Part shown: one piece after another, positions 22,226 through 35,445 of the stretch
Layout of the letters: every line of letters begins with the position of its first letter
How positions within the stretch are numbered: position 1 is the first letter of the stretch
Source: Phragmites australis
Taxonomy: Eukaryota; Streptophyta; Magnoliopsida; Poales; Poaceae
Direction of reading: 5' to 3'
NCBI RefSeq assembly: GCF_958298935.1
Contig: NC_084932.1
Location: forward strand, 4,815,501 to 4,879,500
DNA: 64,000 nt
Notes under the pieces: model-generated
Told to the model about the DNA's origin: nothing
Seen by the model: only the letters and a program-made list of their open reading frames with translations
Database searches by the model: none
Position numbers and translations under genes: made by a program

Positions 22226-23000
22226 ATGAATCGTCTAGGCTACAAAGGTAAACAACCCAAATCGATCAATCCTGTAGAAAAGATTCGGTGCTTCAGGTGC
22301 CAACAAGATGGCCATCACCAAGCGGATTGCACTAATGAATTAGTTTGCTACAAATGCAAGCAAACTGGCCATATAGCCGTAGATTGTGCAACTAGGTTTG
22401 GTAAGTCCAAGAAGATCCAAATGTATGGATTTACTACGCCAAATTTTGGGTTTTACTCTATCCATATCCCTATAGAGAAAGAGCAAGTGTTCCAAACATC
22501 TGGTTTATTGTCGGTCCTCACGGATGAAGCCACATTTGATAAAATTGAGGCTGAACTTAAACATCTCATCGACCCCAAATGGGATTGAAAAGTAAGGCAG
22601 TTAGAGTGGAATGAATTTATGGTGGTGTTCCCCAACAAAGAGTCTCTAACAACCTTCACGAGATTTAACTCTGTGGAGTTGGCCTTGCACAATTTGAATG
22701 TAAGAATCAGTAAGCATGGGAAGGACCCAGATATTATTGATGTGCTGAAATCCTCTTGAATAAAAAATTATGGGATCCCTGTTTTTGCTGAAGATGTTCA
22801 ATATGTTAAGGAGATCACTTCCTTGGTGGCTGAGCCCCTAGTGGTGGACGAACTCAGCCTTCTGAAATCTGACCCTGTTAGAGTCAAGGTCCTATGCAGG
22901 GACCCCCATAAGGTTACAAACTTTATTGAGATATTCTTCAATGGATAAGGGCACCTAATTAGGTACATCATGTAACATTTCAATGATAAGAGCTCAACTA
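22226..23000 (+). pseudogene. LINE-1 ORF1 (gag-like RNA-binding protein)
   Basis: Residues about 21-35 (CFRCQQDGHHQADC) and 40-53 (CYKCKQTGHIAVDC) are two CX2CX4HX4C knuckles, which in plant L1 elements bind the element RNA. The downstream sequence (22430-22588) has the FQTSGLLSVLTDEATFDKIE region commonly seen after the knuckles in grass LINE ORF1, then a TGA at 22586. Recognisable coding style continues in broken frames to about 23000 and through a charged region to 24290. Confidence 0.75.
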
Positions 23001-24289
23001 ATGGCCCTTCCACCAAACCAGATGATGATGATGACAAAAGATCTGATGATGATGATTTGACTGATTTCGATTAAGATGCAAGTCATGGTGACTTGGCAAG
23101 AAAGGAGAGGGAGATAAAATCAAAAAAAAAACATCCTGCAAGGACCCATAAACCAATTGAAAAGGGGAAGAAGGTACCTTCTGAGGTCTTAGCTCCAACA
23201 ATAAGCTGCAAGGAAATCACCCCCATTGCCTCATTTGATCCAGCCATTGGGGAACTAAAAGTCTATAGTGCAGTGGAGGTGGAGATGGTGCACATGAGGG
23301 ACCTCACTCAAACAAACAACTTCTTTGGTCGTGAGGAACAGTCCCTGGTGACTTATTCTGCCATGGAGAGCAGCAATTGCTCTCAGCTAGCTACATTCTA
23401 CCAGGATATAGAGCCAGCGAGTCCCACAGGGGACAGATGCCCTCTAAAGCTAGTCATACTGAGGACAATAACAAGGAGAAGGGTGATCATGGAATTGATG
23501 CCCATTCAACCCAAAAAATGGTTGTTCCTGAAGGGATGGTTTGGGTCCATGATCAGGAGGGCCCTAACCTGATATGTGCCAGCTCTTGGCCAAGCTTGTT
23601 AGTTCCCATGGAAAATGTAATTGACCAACAAGCTATGGGTAAGGATTTGCACACAAAGGCAAGACCTTCTAACAAGGGGCTTCTTGAAGGGATATAGTCT
23701 ACTGATACTATGGAGGAAAAGGAGGAGAACTTTGATATTCTCTCATAAATTAGCTCCAAGACTAAGGAGGGTGATAGCTCCCAAGGGTGGGTGGATGTTC
23801 CCAAAAGCTCAAAGACCAGAACCTTCAAGAGGAAGGGGCCAACAGTTGCCACCAGGGCAAGCTCTAGGATCCTCAAAGATCGGATATCCAATCAAGCCAA
23901 GGCTATGAAAAGAGCTCAGCAAAAGAGCTTACCTGTAGGTACTTCCTTAACACCTAACTAGTTTACTATTTTGAGCAATTCCTCTAATGAATATATTGTG
24001 TTATCTCTGAGTTAGGCTTAGTAACCGATAATATTGATAGTCAAATAGATACCTTTAAAGCTGAGGAATTAGCTAGGGTTAAAACTGCTGAAGCAAACTA
24101 TAAAGCCTTTCTTCAAAAACAAAATGAGAAGGAAATATCAAGGATTGAGGACCTTGAACAAGATGTGACCATGGAGGCTATTGATAACTCTATTAGAGGC
24201 TTTGATAATACTAACTCAGAAACAAGGAAGCCCACAAGGAGTAGATCTGTGCCTAAAAAAGGGAGAGACAGACCAAGGAAAAAACAAAA

Positions 24290-27200
24290 TTGAGGATCCT
24301 CTTATGGAATGCTAGGGGGTTAGGTAAGGCAGTATGGAGGAAATAGTTAAAGGACTATGTAATGCAGGAAAGGCTAGATATCATAGGTATCCAGGAAACT
24401 GTGAAGAAGGATTTCACAGCAAAAGAACTTAAAGAAATTGCTGGTGCTGAGAACTTTATTTGGAGTATGCTTCCTGCTAATGGTCATTCTGGAGGGATTT
24501 TGGTGGGAGTCAAGGGTGAGTTCTTGGAACTAGAGCAGTGTGAGGTCCATCAATTATGCATTCAAGTAACTGTGAGAATGAGGACTACCAAGCTCAAATG
24601 GGAATTTATCGTAGTCTATGGCCCTGCAGATCACAGCAAATCCAAGGATTTTATCTGTGAACTAGATGGCATCTGTGACAAGGTGTCACTTCTTGTCCTT
24701 TTGGGAGGGAACTTCAATCTCATCAAAGATGAAAAGGACAAAAATAATAATAAAATAGATAAGAACTTGATGAATCTATTTAATGGCTTTATCTGGAGAT
24801 TTCACTTGAGGGAAGTGAAAAGAGCTGGCTACAAATATACATGGACTAATAAATAGCTAGCTCCAGTAATGGTGAACCTTGATAGATTTCTAATGTCTAG
24901 TGACTGGGAGCAATATTTTCCATTATGTCATGCATGGAGCCTGACTAGGATTGGGTCATATCACAACCCCATTTGCTTGGATTCAGGGGAGGCTAGAATT
25001 CAGAGGTGCAAGTACTTCACTTTTGAGAGGCAATGGCTCTTAGTAGACAACTTCAAAGAGCTTGTGTGTGAAAGATGGTTGGAGAAGAAGGCAAAACGAC
25101 CTTTGAATGGGTATTTTATGGATAAATGGCATGGTAATCTCTGTGATATTAGGCAGTTTGTGAGAGGATGACATAGACAACTGATTGGTGAACAGAACAA
25201 CAATAAACATGAATTGTTGGCTTAGCTTGCTGTGCTCGATGGTAAAGCTGACTCTGAAGGGTTAGCTATGATGTATTGGGAAAATAGATATAGGCTAGAA
25301 GAAAGTCTTGAGAAAATTCTCTCCATGGAGGAGATTTTCTGGAAACAGAAGTGTGGAATGACCTTGGTCAAAGAGGGTGGCAACAACATAAGATTTTTCA
25401 TCTGCTAGCCAATGGGAGAAGGAGGAAGAACCTGATCCTGTCAATGAAAACTGATCAAGGTCATATCACCTCTCAAGATCAAATTAGGGGGCATATTTAT
25501 GACTTCTATAAAACCCTGTTTGGGTTTGTCTTTAGAGATGGCTTGAGGTTAGATGATGCTTTCTGGGACAATCATAACAGGCTATCACATGAAGCTAAAG
25601 ATAACCTGATTCAACTCTTCTTTGTTTAGGAGATTGAGAAGGCTTTCAGGGATATGAAAGAAGATTCTGCCCTAGGCCCCAATGGTTTCACTGCTACTTT
25701 CTTTAAGGTCTTCTGGAACTGTGTCAAGTGAGACATCATTGACATGTTCAATGACCTCCATGCAGGGAGGTTGGACCTAAAAAGAATCAATTATGGGGTT
25801 ATAACATTGGTCCCTAAGGTAAAGGAGGCCAACACCATCAAGCAATATAGGCCTATTTGCCTCCTCAATACAGATTACAAAGGTTTTACCAAGGTACTTA
25901 ATAATAGGCTGACCCCAGTAGCCAAGGAGGTTATTGGTCCATGCCAAACAACTTTTATCAAGGGTATATTTTAGAGGGTGTAGTGATTCTTCATGAAGTA
26001 ATACATGAGTTAAGAAGAACAAGGCATCAAGGTCTGTTGATGAAAATAGACTTTGAAAAGGCTTATGACAAGGTAAAATGGAGTTTTCTGAAGTCATGGA
26101 GGGAAAAGGACTCCCTCCTATGTGGATACAATGGATTATGCAATTTGTTAAAAAGGACAAAGTTTGCATAAATATTAATGACCAAAGGGGGCTATATTTT
26201 AGAACCTACCAGGGGTTAAGACAACAGGGTAATCCTTTATCCCCCTTGTTTTTTAACATTGCAGCAGATGCTTTGAGTGCTTTGATGGACAAAGCAACAA
26301 CTAAGGGGCTGCTCACGGGAGTTGTAGACCGCATGATTCCAGGAAAGATCATCCATATTTAATATGCTGATGATACAATCCTGATGATTGATGGTTCTGA
26401 CGGTTATATTTTCAATCTTAAGATCATGTTGTATTTCTTTGAATGGTTGTCTAGCCTTAAAATTAATTTCCATAAAAGTGGGGCCTTTGCATTTGGAATG
26501 GAGTAGGTTGATCAGTAAAGGGTGGCAAATATGCTCAACTACAAACTGGGACAACTCTCTCTAAAATACCTGGGAATTCCTATTTCTAACCATCATTTAG
26601 GAATTGCTGCCTCCTCTGATGTTCTAACAAAAATGATCGAGAGATTGGACCCATGGAAGGGCAAAAACCTGACTTATGGGGTAAACTGACCTTGACGAAT
26701 TCTTACCTAACTAGTTTACCCATGTATACCATGAGGTTTTACCTCCTGCCTAGAGGGATCTACAACAAAATGGACACTATCAGATCAAGATTCTTTTGGA
26801 GGGGGACTGAGGATGTGAACAAATACCATATGGTGAAATGGGAAGCTATATGCAGGCCTAAAAACTATGGTGGTCTTAGCATTTTAAACACTTCGGTTAT
26901 AAATGAATGCTTGCTTGTCAAATTGATTTGGAAGGTTTGCTTTGGATTTGAGGACATCTGTTATAAACTCCTCAGAGCCAAATACATGTCAGATGATAAC
27001 TTCACCACCTACAGACAAAGAGGCTCTTCTCAGTTCTGGAAGGGTTTACATAAGGTGAAACACTTATTTCAATGGGGAGCCGTCTATAAAGTGAATAAAG
27101 GTAACAAAGTTTCCTTCTGGAGGGACATGTGGTTGGGAGAAACTCCTCTAAAAGTCCAATTTCTAGATCTCTTTGACCTGTGTGCTCAGCCAGATGCGTT

Positions 27201-27966
27201 TGTGTCCGATTGTTGGGTCCATAGTGAGTGGGAGGTTCAGTTTAAAAGAAGTCTTACTGAAAATGATATGCTTCATTGGGAGGAGCTGATGCATAGACTG
27301 CAGGATGTCCAGTTGAATGATAGTGAAGATGAAGTGAGCTGGGTTTTGGATAAATCAAGGAGATTTACCACCAAATCATTGCACAAGTTTCTCACTTTTG
27401 AGGGCATGTCTAGCAAGGGGGCTAAGCAAATCTGGACCTGCAAACTACCCCTCAAAATTAAGGTCTTTCTACGGCAGATGTTGCATAACAAACTCCCAGT
27501 AGCCACATCCCTAAGAATAGGGGTTGGAAAGGGAGCATGAATTGTTGTCTGTGTGATAGATCTAAGGATGTCAATCATATCTTCTTTGGATGTGTGTTGG
27601 CTCAATTTTCTTGGAGTGTTTTGAGAGATATCTTTGGTTGGAATGGGTTCCCTACTTCGGTAGCTGACTTATGGGCAAGCTGGCTTCTGAAGAATTTTTA
27701 AAATCTCTCAAACTCTAGGGCTTTTCCTATTTAAAGGTTTTTCTTGGGCTTTGTGGAGGACAAGGAACTCCATGGTGATCGAGAGGAAGTTTCCCAACAA
27801 GCCTGCTGAAGTTCTGACCTTAGCTGTGTTGTTCGTGCAGAAATGGAGCATCCTCCTCAGAGAAGACGACAAGCTTAAGGTGGATAAGGCTTCGTCTCAG
27901 GTCCGGGAGTGGCTGCAGAGTTTCATTCATGCTGAAGGCCCCATCTCTGATATTTGTGAGATCTGA
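24290..27966 (+). pseudogene. LINE-1 ORF2: endonuclease and reverse transcriptase
   Basis: The endonuclease part begins RILLWNARGLGKAVW (about 24295) and continues with DIIGIQET (24374), VVYGPAD (24610) and GGNFNLI (24705; the family normally has GDFN, so an active-site Asp is lost). Stops follow at 24855 and 25169. The reverse transcriptase has FKDMKEDSALGPNGFT-like sequence near 25645, LLMKIDFEKAYDKV (about 26035), GLRQQGNPLSPLFFN (26210) and YADDT (26363), the latter just after a TAA. The thumb and linker run in one long frame 26653-27540, then a zinc-binding region (CCLCDRSKDVNHIFFGC, about 27540-27593) in a shifted frame, ending near 27966. It would nick DNA and copy element RNA in the nucleus; this copy cannot. 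Confidence 0.88.
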
Positions 27967-28179
27967 CTTGATGTCTTCCCTTCATAATGTGTAATAGTTT
28001 GCCTATTTTCTGTCGATTGTCTCTCAGCTGCGCTGAGCTTCTGGTCTGCTGGTTCCCCCAGCAGCTAACTCATTCTCTTTTGTTTCCTCAACTTGATTTT
28101 GTGATCCTATTAATTGGCTTTCAATATAAGCCGAGGTAATCTCCATTAAAAAAAAGATGAAGCAAGTATAACTTCCAGT

Positions 28180-28325
28180 CTTTGCATCAACTAGGGATAC
28201 ACACAGCCATTAAACTCACAAACATTTAAATAGGTGCACACCAGGATTTAAACCTTGATGGGTGGAGGCATGTACCCATGACTCCACCACCACACCAATG
28301 GTGCCTAAATCACTTGGGTATATAT
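28180..28325 (-). mobile_element. Possible tRNA-derived SINE
   Basis: On the minus strand TTAGGCACCATTGGTGTGG is followed by GTGGAGTCATGGGTACATGC and GGTTTAAATCCTGG, the latter a near match to a tRNA B box (GGTTCRANTCC). Layout and length fit a plant SINE. I found no target duplication, and the A box match is weak. Confidence 0.4.
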
Positions 28326-28532
28326 AGCTACAGAAACAGATCAGATAAAATTAACACAAGTGTATAGCTACAAAGATGTGCAAGAAGATTAAGCTCTGGA
28401 GTGAAGTGAAGTTAGTGAGATAGTCCTCGATCGATCACCATCATTGTTGACCTCACCTTCACCTCACCTCATCCCACCTCACCTCATGACCGGTTTCTTG
28501 GAAGGCACTATAGCGGCAGGGCATGTAGCCTC

Positions 28533-28576
28533 ATGGATCTGCTTGCCCGAATTAGAAAGCAAGCAAGCAAATTGTG
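28533..28576. repeat. Noncoding block C, copy 1, first part
   Basis: GGATCTGC(A)TTGCCCGAATTA...AGCAAGCAAGCAAA matches 41601-41642. The block is interrupted here by Copia-1 and continues at 33092-33166 and 36350-36420. Confidence 0.7.
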
Positions 28577-28744
28577 TGTTGAAACACCTCTTGTATTAGA
28601 GATAGAGTTAGCATCCAACCATGTGTTAGAGATAAACTTGTGGCAGTTTAGTTTATGTCTTGTATCGTTTGAACTCTATCTCTTTGAATATATAAATAAA
28701 TGCATTCTCTACCATGAGATTCTACACTTCCACAATTTCTTTCA
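28577..28744 (+). repeat. Copia-1 left LTR
   Basis: 168 bases, TG...CA. Contains TATATAAATAAATGC (near 28690), a likely TATA box, and ACACTTCCACAATTTCTTTCA at its end, shared with the right LTR. Confidence 0.88.
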
Positions 28745-28758
28745 TGGTAATTAGAGCC
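28745..28758 (+). promoter_or_regulatory. Copia-1 primer binding site
   Basis: TGGTAATTAGAGCC, complementary with one or two differences to the 3' end of initiator-Met tRNA, placed immediately after the LTR. Confidence 0.8.
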
Positions 28759-28790
28759 ATCTACTTCCCAAAATCCATCTAGCACTATCC

Positions 28791-31700
28791 ATGGCGTCCT
28801 CTTCTTCACCCAGCAGATCGCCCTCTATCTTGGGGCATCTGGTCTTGAAGAAACTAGCTCGAGACAACTTCCTGGTGTGGCGCGCCCAGGTCTTGCCCAC
28901 CGTGCATGGAGCATGGCTCATCAGCTATCTTGATGGGTCCAAGTTGATGCCACCTGAGAAGATCTTTGTTTGGAAGCCGGACAAGACCACTGCAGAGGAG
29001 GAAAATCCTGATTGCATGTAATAGATTGTTCAGAATCAACAAGTTATTGGGTATCTTCTCTTGACTCCGTCGCAGGAGGTACTCGTGCAAATCGCAGACT
29101 TGGAGAGCACGACTACTGTGTGGAAGGCTATTAGAGAGATGTTTGCGTCACAATCGAAGTTGAGGGTGGTACAAATCCACTCACAATTATCTAGGGAGCA
29201 AAACGGTGACATGACGACGACTACGTATTTCACTAAGATGAAGGGCCTTGCCGATGAGATGGCAGTGGCCAGCAAGAAGCTTGATGATGACAACGTGGTG
29301 TCCTATATCCTAGCCGGTATGGATTCAAACTATAACCCATTTGTGTCATCTGTAACTGCCAAGGATGATATTTCCTTGAGCAATATTTATGCCCAGTTGT
29401 TGGCATATGAGGCGTGACTCAATTTACAGGTCAAGTGGGGGTTAGTATCAACCATCGGCCAACGCTGCGGCTCATGGAGGTGGCCATGGTCATGGTCAAG
29501 GAAGAGGTCGTGGTCGTGGTAGTGGCGGAAGAGGTCGTAACGGTGGATGTGGACGAGGTGGGGATGGTCCAAGACCGATATATCAACTGTGCTCCAAAGA
29601 AGGGCACACAGTTCATAGGTGCTGGAAGAGATTTGATCGAAGCTTCTCTGGAGAAGATGGGGTGTTCCAGAAGTCTGCAGCTACGGTGGTGTCATCCTAT
29701 GGGATCGACACCAATTGGTACATGGACACCGGCGCAATGGATCAAATTACTATTGAGCTAGAGAATCTCACAACCTGTGAGAAGTATAACGGGCAAATCA
29801 AGTGCACACCGCCAATGACTCAGGTATGAGTATTAGTCATATTGGTCAGACTATTTTTCATACCCCTACTCTCAATCTTTACCTCAACAATGTTCTTCAT
29901 GTCGTTAGGGCTAAACAATTCATCGGCTTGCATCTGACAATAATGCTTTTCTTGAGTTTCATCCTGATTTATTTTGTGTCAAGGATCAAACAACAAAGAA
30001 AACCCTACTTCGCGGTAGATGCCAATGTGGTCTCTATCCTATGCTGATGAAGAAAATTGTGCATCAAGTTTTTAGTGCTACCAAACCATCATCATCTCAT
30101 TGGCATGCTCGTCTAGGTCATCCTTCACCTACTATTATTACTCGTGTCCTTAGAGATAATAGTCTTCCCTTTGTTAGTGAGAAAAATACAGAGTTTGTTT
30201 GTGATGCCCATCAAAAGGCGAAGAGTCATCAGTTACCTTATCCTAAGTCTACTAGCGTGTCTACTATTCCTTTGGAAATCTGAAGTGTTTCAAGTCTTCC
30301 TTAATTTTCAACAGCACATTGAACGACTCTTTGGTAAAAGGATTCTTACCATGCAAACAGATTGGGGTGGTGAGTTTAAAAAATTAAATTCTTTTTCTTA
30401 GAAAATTGAAATTGCTCATCATGTCTCATGTCCCCATGCTCATCAACAAAATGGTTCCACTGAACGTAAGCATCGGCACATTGTAGAGGTTGGGCATTCA
30501 TTGCTTGTGCATGCTTCCATGCCACTCAAATTTTGGGATAAAGCATTTCTCATGTCTGCTTATCTTATTAATCGAACTCCTAGTTGTGTCATTAATTTTT
30601 CTACTCCTTTGGAGCTTCTATTTCATGAAAAGCCAAATTACAAATCTCTTCATGTATTTGGCTGTGCGTGTTGGCCTTAGCTTCGTCCCTATAATACACA
30701 CAAACTTCAGTTTAGATCCAAGCAATGTGCCTTTATGGGATACAATGGCCAGCACAAGGGATATAAGTGTTTAGATGTCTCTACAGGACGAGTCTATATA
30801 TCTCGAGATGTTATTTGATGAGATTGTTTTTCCCTTTGCTACTCTTCATCTCACTGCCGGTGCTCAACTTCGTTCTAAGATCCTTCTATTACCGCCATTC
30901 TTGATGAATCCTATGTCAAATTTGCCAGTTGGGGGTGTGGAAAATACTGATTATACTATGACTAACCCTACTGAACAATCTGTTGAGTTACAAGATGTGT
31001 AGGAATCAAGAGAAAATTCGGAGTCAATTGGTGCAAACTTGCACCTAAAATCAGCAGTGCATGGCATGGAGCGTCACGATGCACCTGGCACTGATCCCGG
31101 CGTGGATTCATTTTCGCGTGCGCAGAAACGGATTGGCAGCACAGGTGATGAGGCGGATTCTCTCATGTCACCCTTGTCTTCGTGCAGGCAGGGTGGGTGA
31201 TCTGAGACAATCTCCCCTTGCACAGGCGCGATCTGCATGGGCGCGACCCTGCATGGGTCCCTGGGTGCCGGATCTTCTGTGGTGGTCGATGCGGGAGCTA
31301 CATCGACAACAAGAGAGCTATTGTTGCATGCCGGATTTGGTGTGCCACAACTTGGATCTTCTGTGGTTTCTACCAGATGTTGGTGATGCTCATCCCAGGG
31401 CCAGATTACATAATTCAATTTGCAAGCCCTGAGTTTTTACTGATGGCACAATTTGATATGGTTTTCTGAGTGCAACAGGAGTGCCTACTAGTCTTGATGA
31501 GGCTTTCAGTGACAAGAATTGGAAGGGGGCAATGGATTAAAAATATGCTGTGCTTATGAAGAATAAGACATGGCATTTGGTTCCTCGTCATGCTAGGCAT
31601 ATTATAATTGACGGTAAGTGGGTTTTTAAGATCAAGAAGAAGTCTGATGGCACAATAGATCGGTACAAGGCGAGAATGGTTGCATAAGGGTTCAAACAAA

Positions 31701-32960
31701 GATATGGTATTGATTATGAGGATACCTTTAATCTTGTTGTTAAAGCTGCCACTAATCGTCTTGTGTTATCACTTGCAGTTCCCATGAAGTGGAGTATGCA
31801 CCAACTATATGAGGCAGCCACCTGGGTATGAAGACAAGTTATTTCCTTATCATGTTTGCAAGCTTGACAGGGCTCTGTATGGTTTCAAATAGGCTCCTAG
31901 AGCTTGGTATTCTCATCTTAGTCATAAATTGCAAAATCTTGGTTTCACTTCGTCAAAGGCAAATGCTTCCCTGTTCTTCCTAGTCTTCAAGAAGGGTGAT
32001 ATTGTCATACATTTCCTAGTCTATGTTGATGACATTATTGTAGTGAGTTCCTGTGATGAGGCAATCTCCGCATTACTTCGAGATCTTGATGAAGAGTTTG
32101 CTCTCAAGGATTTGAGAAATTTGCATTACTTCTTGGGTATTGAGGTTAGTCATTGACATGATGGGTTGTTTTTGTCACAAGGAAGTATGCAATGGAATTG
32201 ATACACCGAGCTGGATTAAAGCAATGTAAGCTTATGAATACTCCTTGGTCTACTTCAGAAAAGCTTGCAGCTACAATAGGTGATCCTCTGAGTGATGAAG
32301 AGTCAACAAGATACAGAAGTATAGTGGGTGGTTTGCAATACTTAACATTGACATGCCCAGATATAGCCTTGGCAGTAAACAAGGTTTGTCAATATCTTCA
32401 TGAACCACCTCTGTTCATTGGGCTGCAGTCAAAAGAATCTTGAGATATGTCAGTAGTACTCATGATGTTAGTCTTAAAATTACAAGATCTCCATCTAAAT
32501 TGGTTAGTACTTTTTTAGATGTTGACTGGGGCAGGCTTTGCAGCTGATAGAAGGTCTACAGGAGGCTTTGTTGTGTTTTTGGTGCCTAACCTTGTATCAT
32601 GAAGTGCACGAAAGCAAGCAACAATTTCCAAGTCTAGCACTAAAGCAGAATATAAGGCAATAGCTAATGCTACAATAGAGATAATTTGGGTATAGATGTT
32701 ACTCAGAGAATTGGGAGAATCTCAACCAAAAGCAGTTGTTCTTTGGTGTGACAATATTGGGGCTACTTATCTTTCTACAAATCTTGTGTTTCATACAAGG
32801 ATAAAACATATTGAGGTTGATTATCATTTTGTTAGAGATAGTTGCACAAAAGTTGCTTGATATAAGGTTTATCTCCTCTGAAGATCAAGTAGCAAATGGA
32901 TTTCACCAAGGTGCAAACCGTGTGGAATCTTGAAGAATTTAAGAACAATCTCCACTTGTG
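28791..32960 (+). pseudogene. Copia-1 gag-pol, multiply broken
   Basis: Gag (28791-29417) has KLARDNFLVWRAQVLPTV and QIHSQLSREQNGDMTTTTYF, with two adjacent stops at 29019-29024. A CCHC knuckle follows (CSKEGHTVHRC, about 29590). The protease motif WYMDTGA lies at 29716. A pre-integrase segment SSHWHARLGHPSP is at about 30090 and integrase sequence runs to about 30800. Reverse transcriptase starts near 31548 (MKNKTWHLVP, GKWVFKIKKKSDGTIDRYKA) and has YVDDIIV at 32023. RNase H has [12 protein letters not shown] near 32640 and LWCDNIGA near 32745. Stops and shifts occur throughout, so the polyprotein is not made. Confidence 0.85.
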
Positions 32961-32972
32961 TAAGTTGTGATT

Positions 32973-32980
32973 GAGGGGCT
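32973..32980 (+). promoter_or_regulatory. Copia-1 polypurine tract
   Basis: GAGGGGCT immediately before the right LTR, the expected place for plus-strand priming. Confidence 0.6.
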
Positions 32981-33091
32981 TGTTGAAACACCTGTTGTAT
33001 TAGAGATAGAGTTAGCATCCAACCATCTCTTTGTGTATATAAATCAATGCGGCCTCTACCAGGAGGTTCTACACTTCCACAACTTCTTTCA
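32981..33091 (+). repeat. Copia-1 right LTR, internally deleted
   Basis: 111 bases. Same ends as the left LTR but missing the segment between CATCCAACCAT and CTCTTTG. Confidence 0.88.
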
Positions 33092-34080
33092 AGGTGCAGT
33101 TTCAATCACCGGCAGGGAGCTAGTTGGATCCCCCTCCCCCGTCTGTCCTTGGTTGATGCTCCTCGGTAGGGATGAAAACAAACGGCAACGGTCGAGAAAA
33201 CACCTCAATTATTTTTACTTTTACATTTGCTCAGTCGGACAAAATGAAAATGGGAAAGCTAGAATCAAAAAATGGGATTGGGATTATCAGATAGTCGGAG
33301 CATGAATGTATGGTTGGGAAACAATAATTCAAATTGGAACACCGAACCACAGACCCACAAACATATATGGTTGAGCATGACAACAACATGTACAAGTTTA
33401 ACGGTCCAAAGAGCGAGTGGGCCAATCCATTAAAAGATTCTCTGATAGGCGGCATCGTTAGCTTGGTGCCTCGATTGATGGTTGATTGGTTTCCGAGGGC
33501 CCGGGGTGTGTGCTACCCCAGACGCGTGTGCCAACCTAGCTTGGTGTACCGACATCAGTCTCATCAACCACCGGCCATCCGATTCTATCAATAGTGGCTA
33601 TAACTTTTCAGAATCTTCCATTCCCATGCTCCGCCCGATCACCCCTGTTCTGCAAGACTATGATGGTGACGACGACAGTGAAGTAGTCGCCAACCTCAGT
33701 ACGTCTGGTCCACGAAACGGTGAGCCCATTGGAAACTGAGAGCCATGTCCCAGCTACAAACTTTAGCAGCACATCAACAATCCAAGTTTGCCTATTGAAG
33801 CCCAATGTTAGGCCTTGGGTGGTTGGGCCTTGGACTAAATAGTGACAATATTAAATGGGCTTATTCCGGCTATCTTGAAAACGGGAAAAAAAAAGAATAT
33901 GCCGAAGCAATTCCCCTTTTTGTCCCATTTCCAGGGTATTCGGGATATAGCCCATTTACATCTAAGCAGGCCCAATTTCCCAACCGCCTAAGGCCCAATT
34001 TCCCAGCCTCCTCCACACATGTGCCACCCCCTTCGTCCTCAACGCTAGGCGGTTCGAGCCCCTTCTTGACTGCTCTTCGC

Positions 34081-35440
34081 CATGGATCCGCAGCTGCCTA
34101 CATCGGATTTGAAGTCTTCATCACCGCCAGTCTCCATTTGCCACTATGAGAAACTCCAACCTATTGGTCCACCCTGACACCTTCCCAAGCCAACCCAGTG
34201 CCTTGGTGAACTCTCCGTGGTGCGCTGGTGCTTTTGTCATCCTCCGCAGGCCGAGCCATGCTGTCGTTTCAGCACCGGCGAGCACCTAGGTACATCGATG
34301 CCTTGGAAGGCCCTGAGCTCGACACTCTCAGGGTAAGCACAATTACTACTCCATACACAAGCTGGTGGTCGTCGCTCTATTGGTTGATCTCATTTTGGAC
34401 TAAAAAAATCCGAGCTTTTATGTCATGCAGGCGACCAAGCTGACGATGCCGCCCACTGGAGAATCTGTTAATGCCTTGGCCCACTTGTTCTTTGGATTGT
34501 TGCTGCCGCCGACCACCCTTAGTAAGTCCAAGACTACTGCGGGTACACAATTAAGCTTAGACCATTGCCTTTCCAACCTAGCAGTATTGTTCTTGGCTTA
34601 ACCAGTTGCAAAGAACACTTCAGAATGTTAATTGGTTGTTTGTCCTTATGCTGCAGCGTAGCTGAAATTCATTTTGTTATCAGAACGTAAATTGGTTGTG
34701 TTGTCCTTATGTTGCAAAGAACATTGTTAACTTATTTGTTTTGTTGTTAGAATCCAAGAGAAAGGCGGCAAGTGAAGGTGCTACTTCTAGTCAGAATCAA
34801 GCTTTAGTGTGTCAGTATCATCTTCAACACCAGTAGCTGAGAGGATTGAAATTGGAAGTGAAGATGCGCATCCAACTGTTGGCAGTGGCAGTGACACCGA
34901 TGGCAGTGACACACCAACACAGGGGCAGGGTAATGTAGCTTAAGATCCAGATATAATTGTACTTGATGAAGACCCTCAAACAGATGCAAAGAGGACAAAG
35001 AGGTGCACATCTATGGTTTGGATGTTTTTTACCAAGAAAACTGTGGAAGTAGAGGAGGAAGGGAAGAAGTATGAGCAGAAGTGGGGGTACTGCAACTTCT
35101 CGAATTGCAAGACCAAATATAAAGCTGAGAGCAACTATGAAACAACTGCATTTCTAAACCATCTGAGAACAGCACATAATATAGTAAAAGGGCAGGATCA
35201 ACTCAATTTGGTAAAGGATCATGGAAAATACATTAGTGTGGTTGAGCCTTACAGGTATGATCAAGAAGCTAGTGTAAAGAAGTTGTATTTGGTAATTATC
35301 ATGCATGAGTATCCTTTTAACATAGTTCAACATGAGTACCTTATTGAGTTTATTAAATCCATGCGCCCTAGATTTTCAATAAAGTCTCATGTCACTATTA
35401 GGAAAGAATTGATGTACATAAAGCGACACACTAATAGAAG
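34081..35440 (+). pseudogene. hAT transposase N-terminal fragment with BED zinc finger
   Basis: A possible first exon starts at ATG 34081 (MDPQLPTSDLKSSSPPVSIC). A further exon is open from about 34753: SKRKAASEGATSSQ, then Ser/Asp-rich TVGSGSDTDGSDTPTQGQG and one TAA near 34940. It then continues as RCTSMVWMFFTKKTVEVEEE with the BED-type finger WGYCNFSNCKTKY...FLNHLRTAHN (35080-35180). The next part, KLYLVIIMHEYPFNIVQHEY and LIEFIKSMRPRF (35280-35380), is the hAT region after the BED finger. The frame then runs into tandem repeats and the remaining 400 or so residues expected of a transposase are missing. Function would be DNA-end binding in the nucleus; this copy lacks the catalytic part. 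Confidence 0.82.
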
Positions 35441-35445
35441 ACAAT

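Larger units (their letters stand above)
20993..28155 (+). mobile_element. LINE-1: L1-type non-LTR retrotransposon, near full length but dead
   Basis: It is flanked by GATGAAGGAAGTATGAC (20976-20992) and GATGAAGCAAGTATAAC (28156-28172), a 17-base target duplication with two differences; similarity may extend a few bases further. The 3' end is a short poly-A (28147-28155). Inside, in order on the plus strand: a long 5' leader, an ORF1 with two CCHC zinc knuckles (22226-22588), and an ORF2 with endonuclease, reverse transcriptase and a 3' zinc-binding region (24290-27966). All frames have stops and shifts. Length of about 7.2 kb fits a plant L1. Confidence 0.88.
28577..33091 (+). mobile_element. 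Copia-1: Ty1/copia retrotransposon with short LTRs
   Basis: The LTRs (28577-28744 and 32981-33091) start TGTTGAAACACCT and end TTTCTTTCA. The right one lacks about 57 bases present in the left. TGGTAATTAGAGCC directly after the left LTR is a good initiator-Met tRNA primer site, and GAGGGGCT before the right LTR is the polypurine tract. Gag, protease, integrase, reverse transcriptase and RNase H follow in copia order. The flanking 5-mers are TTGTG and AGGTG, so the target duplication has decayed; the unoccupied paralogous site at 41640 (CAGTGTAC) supports the boundary. Confidence 0.88.
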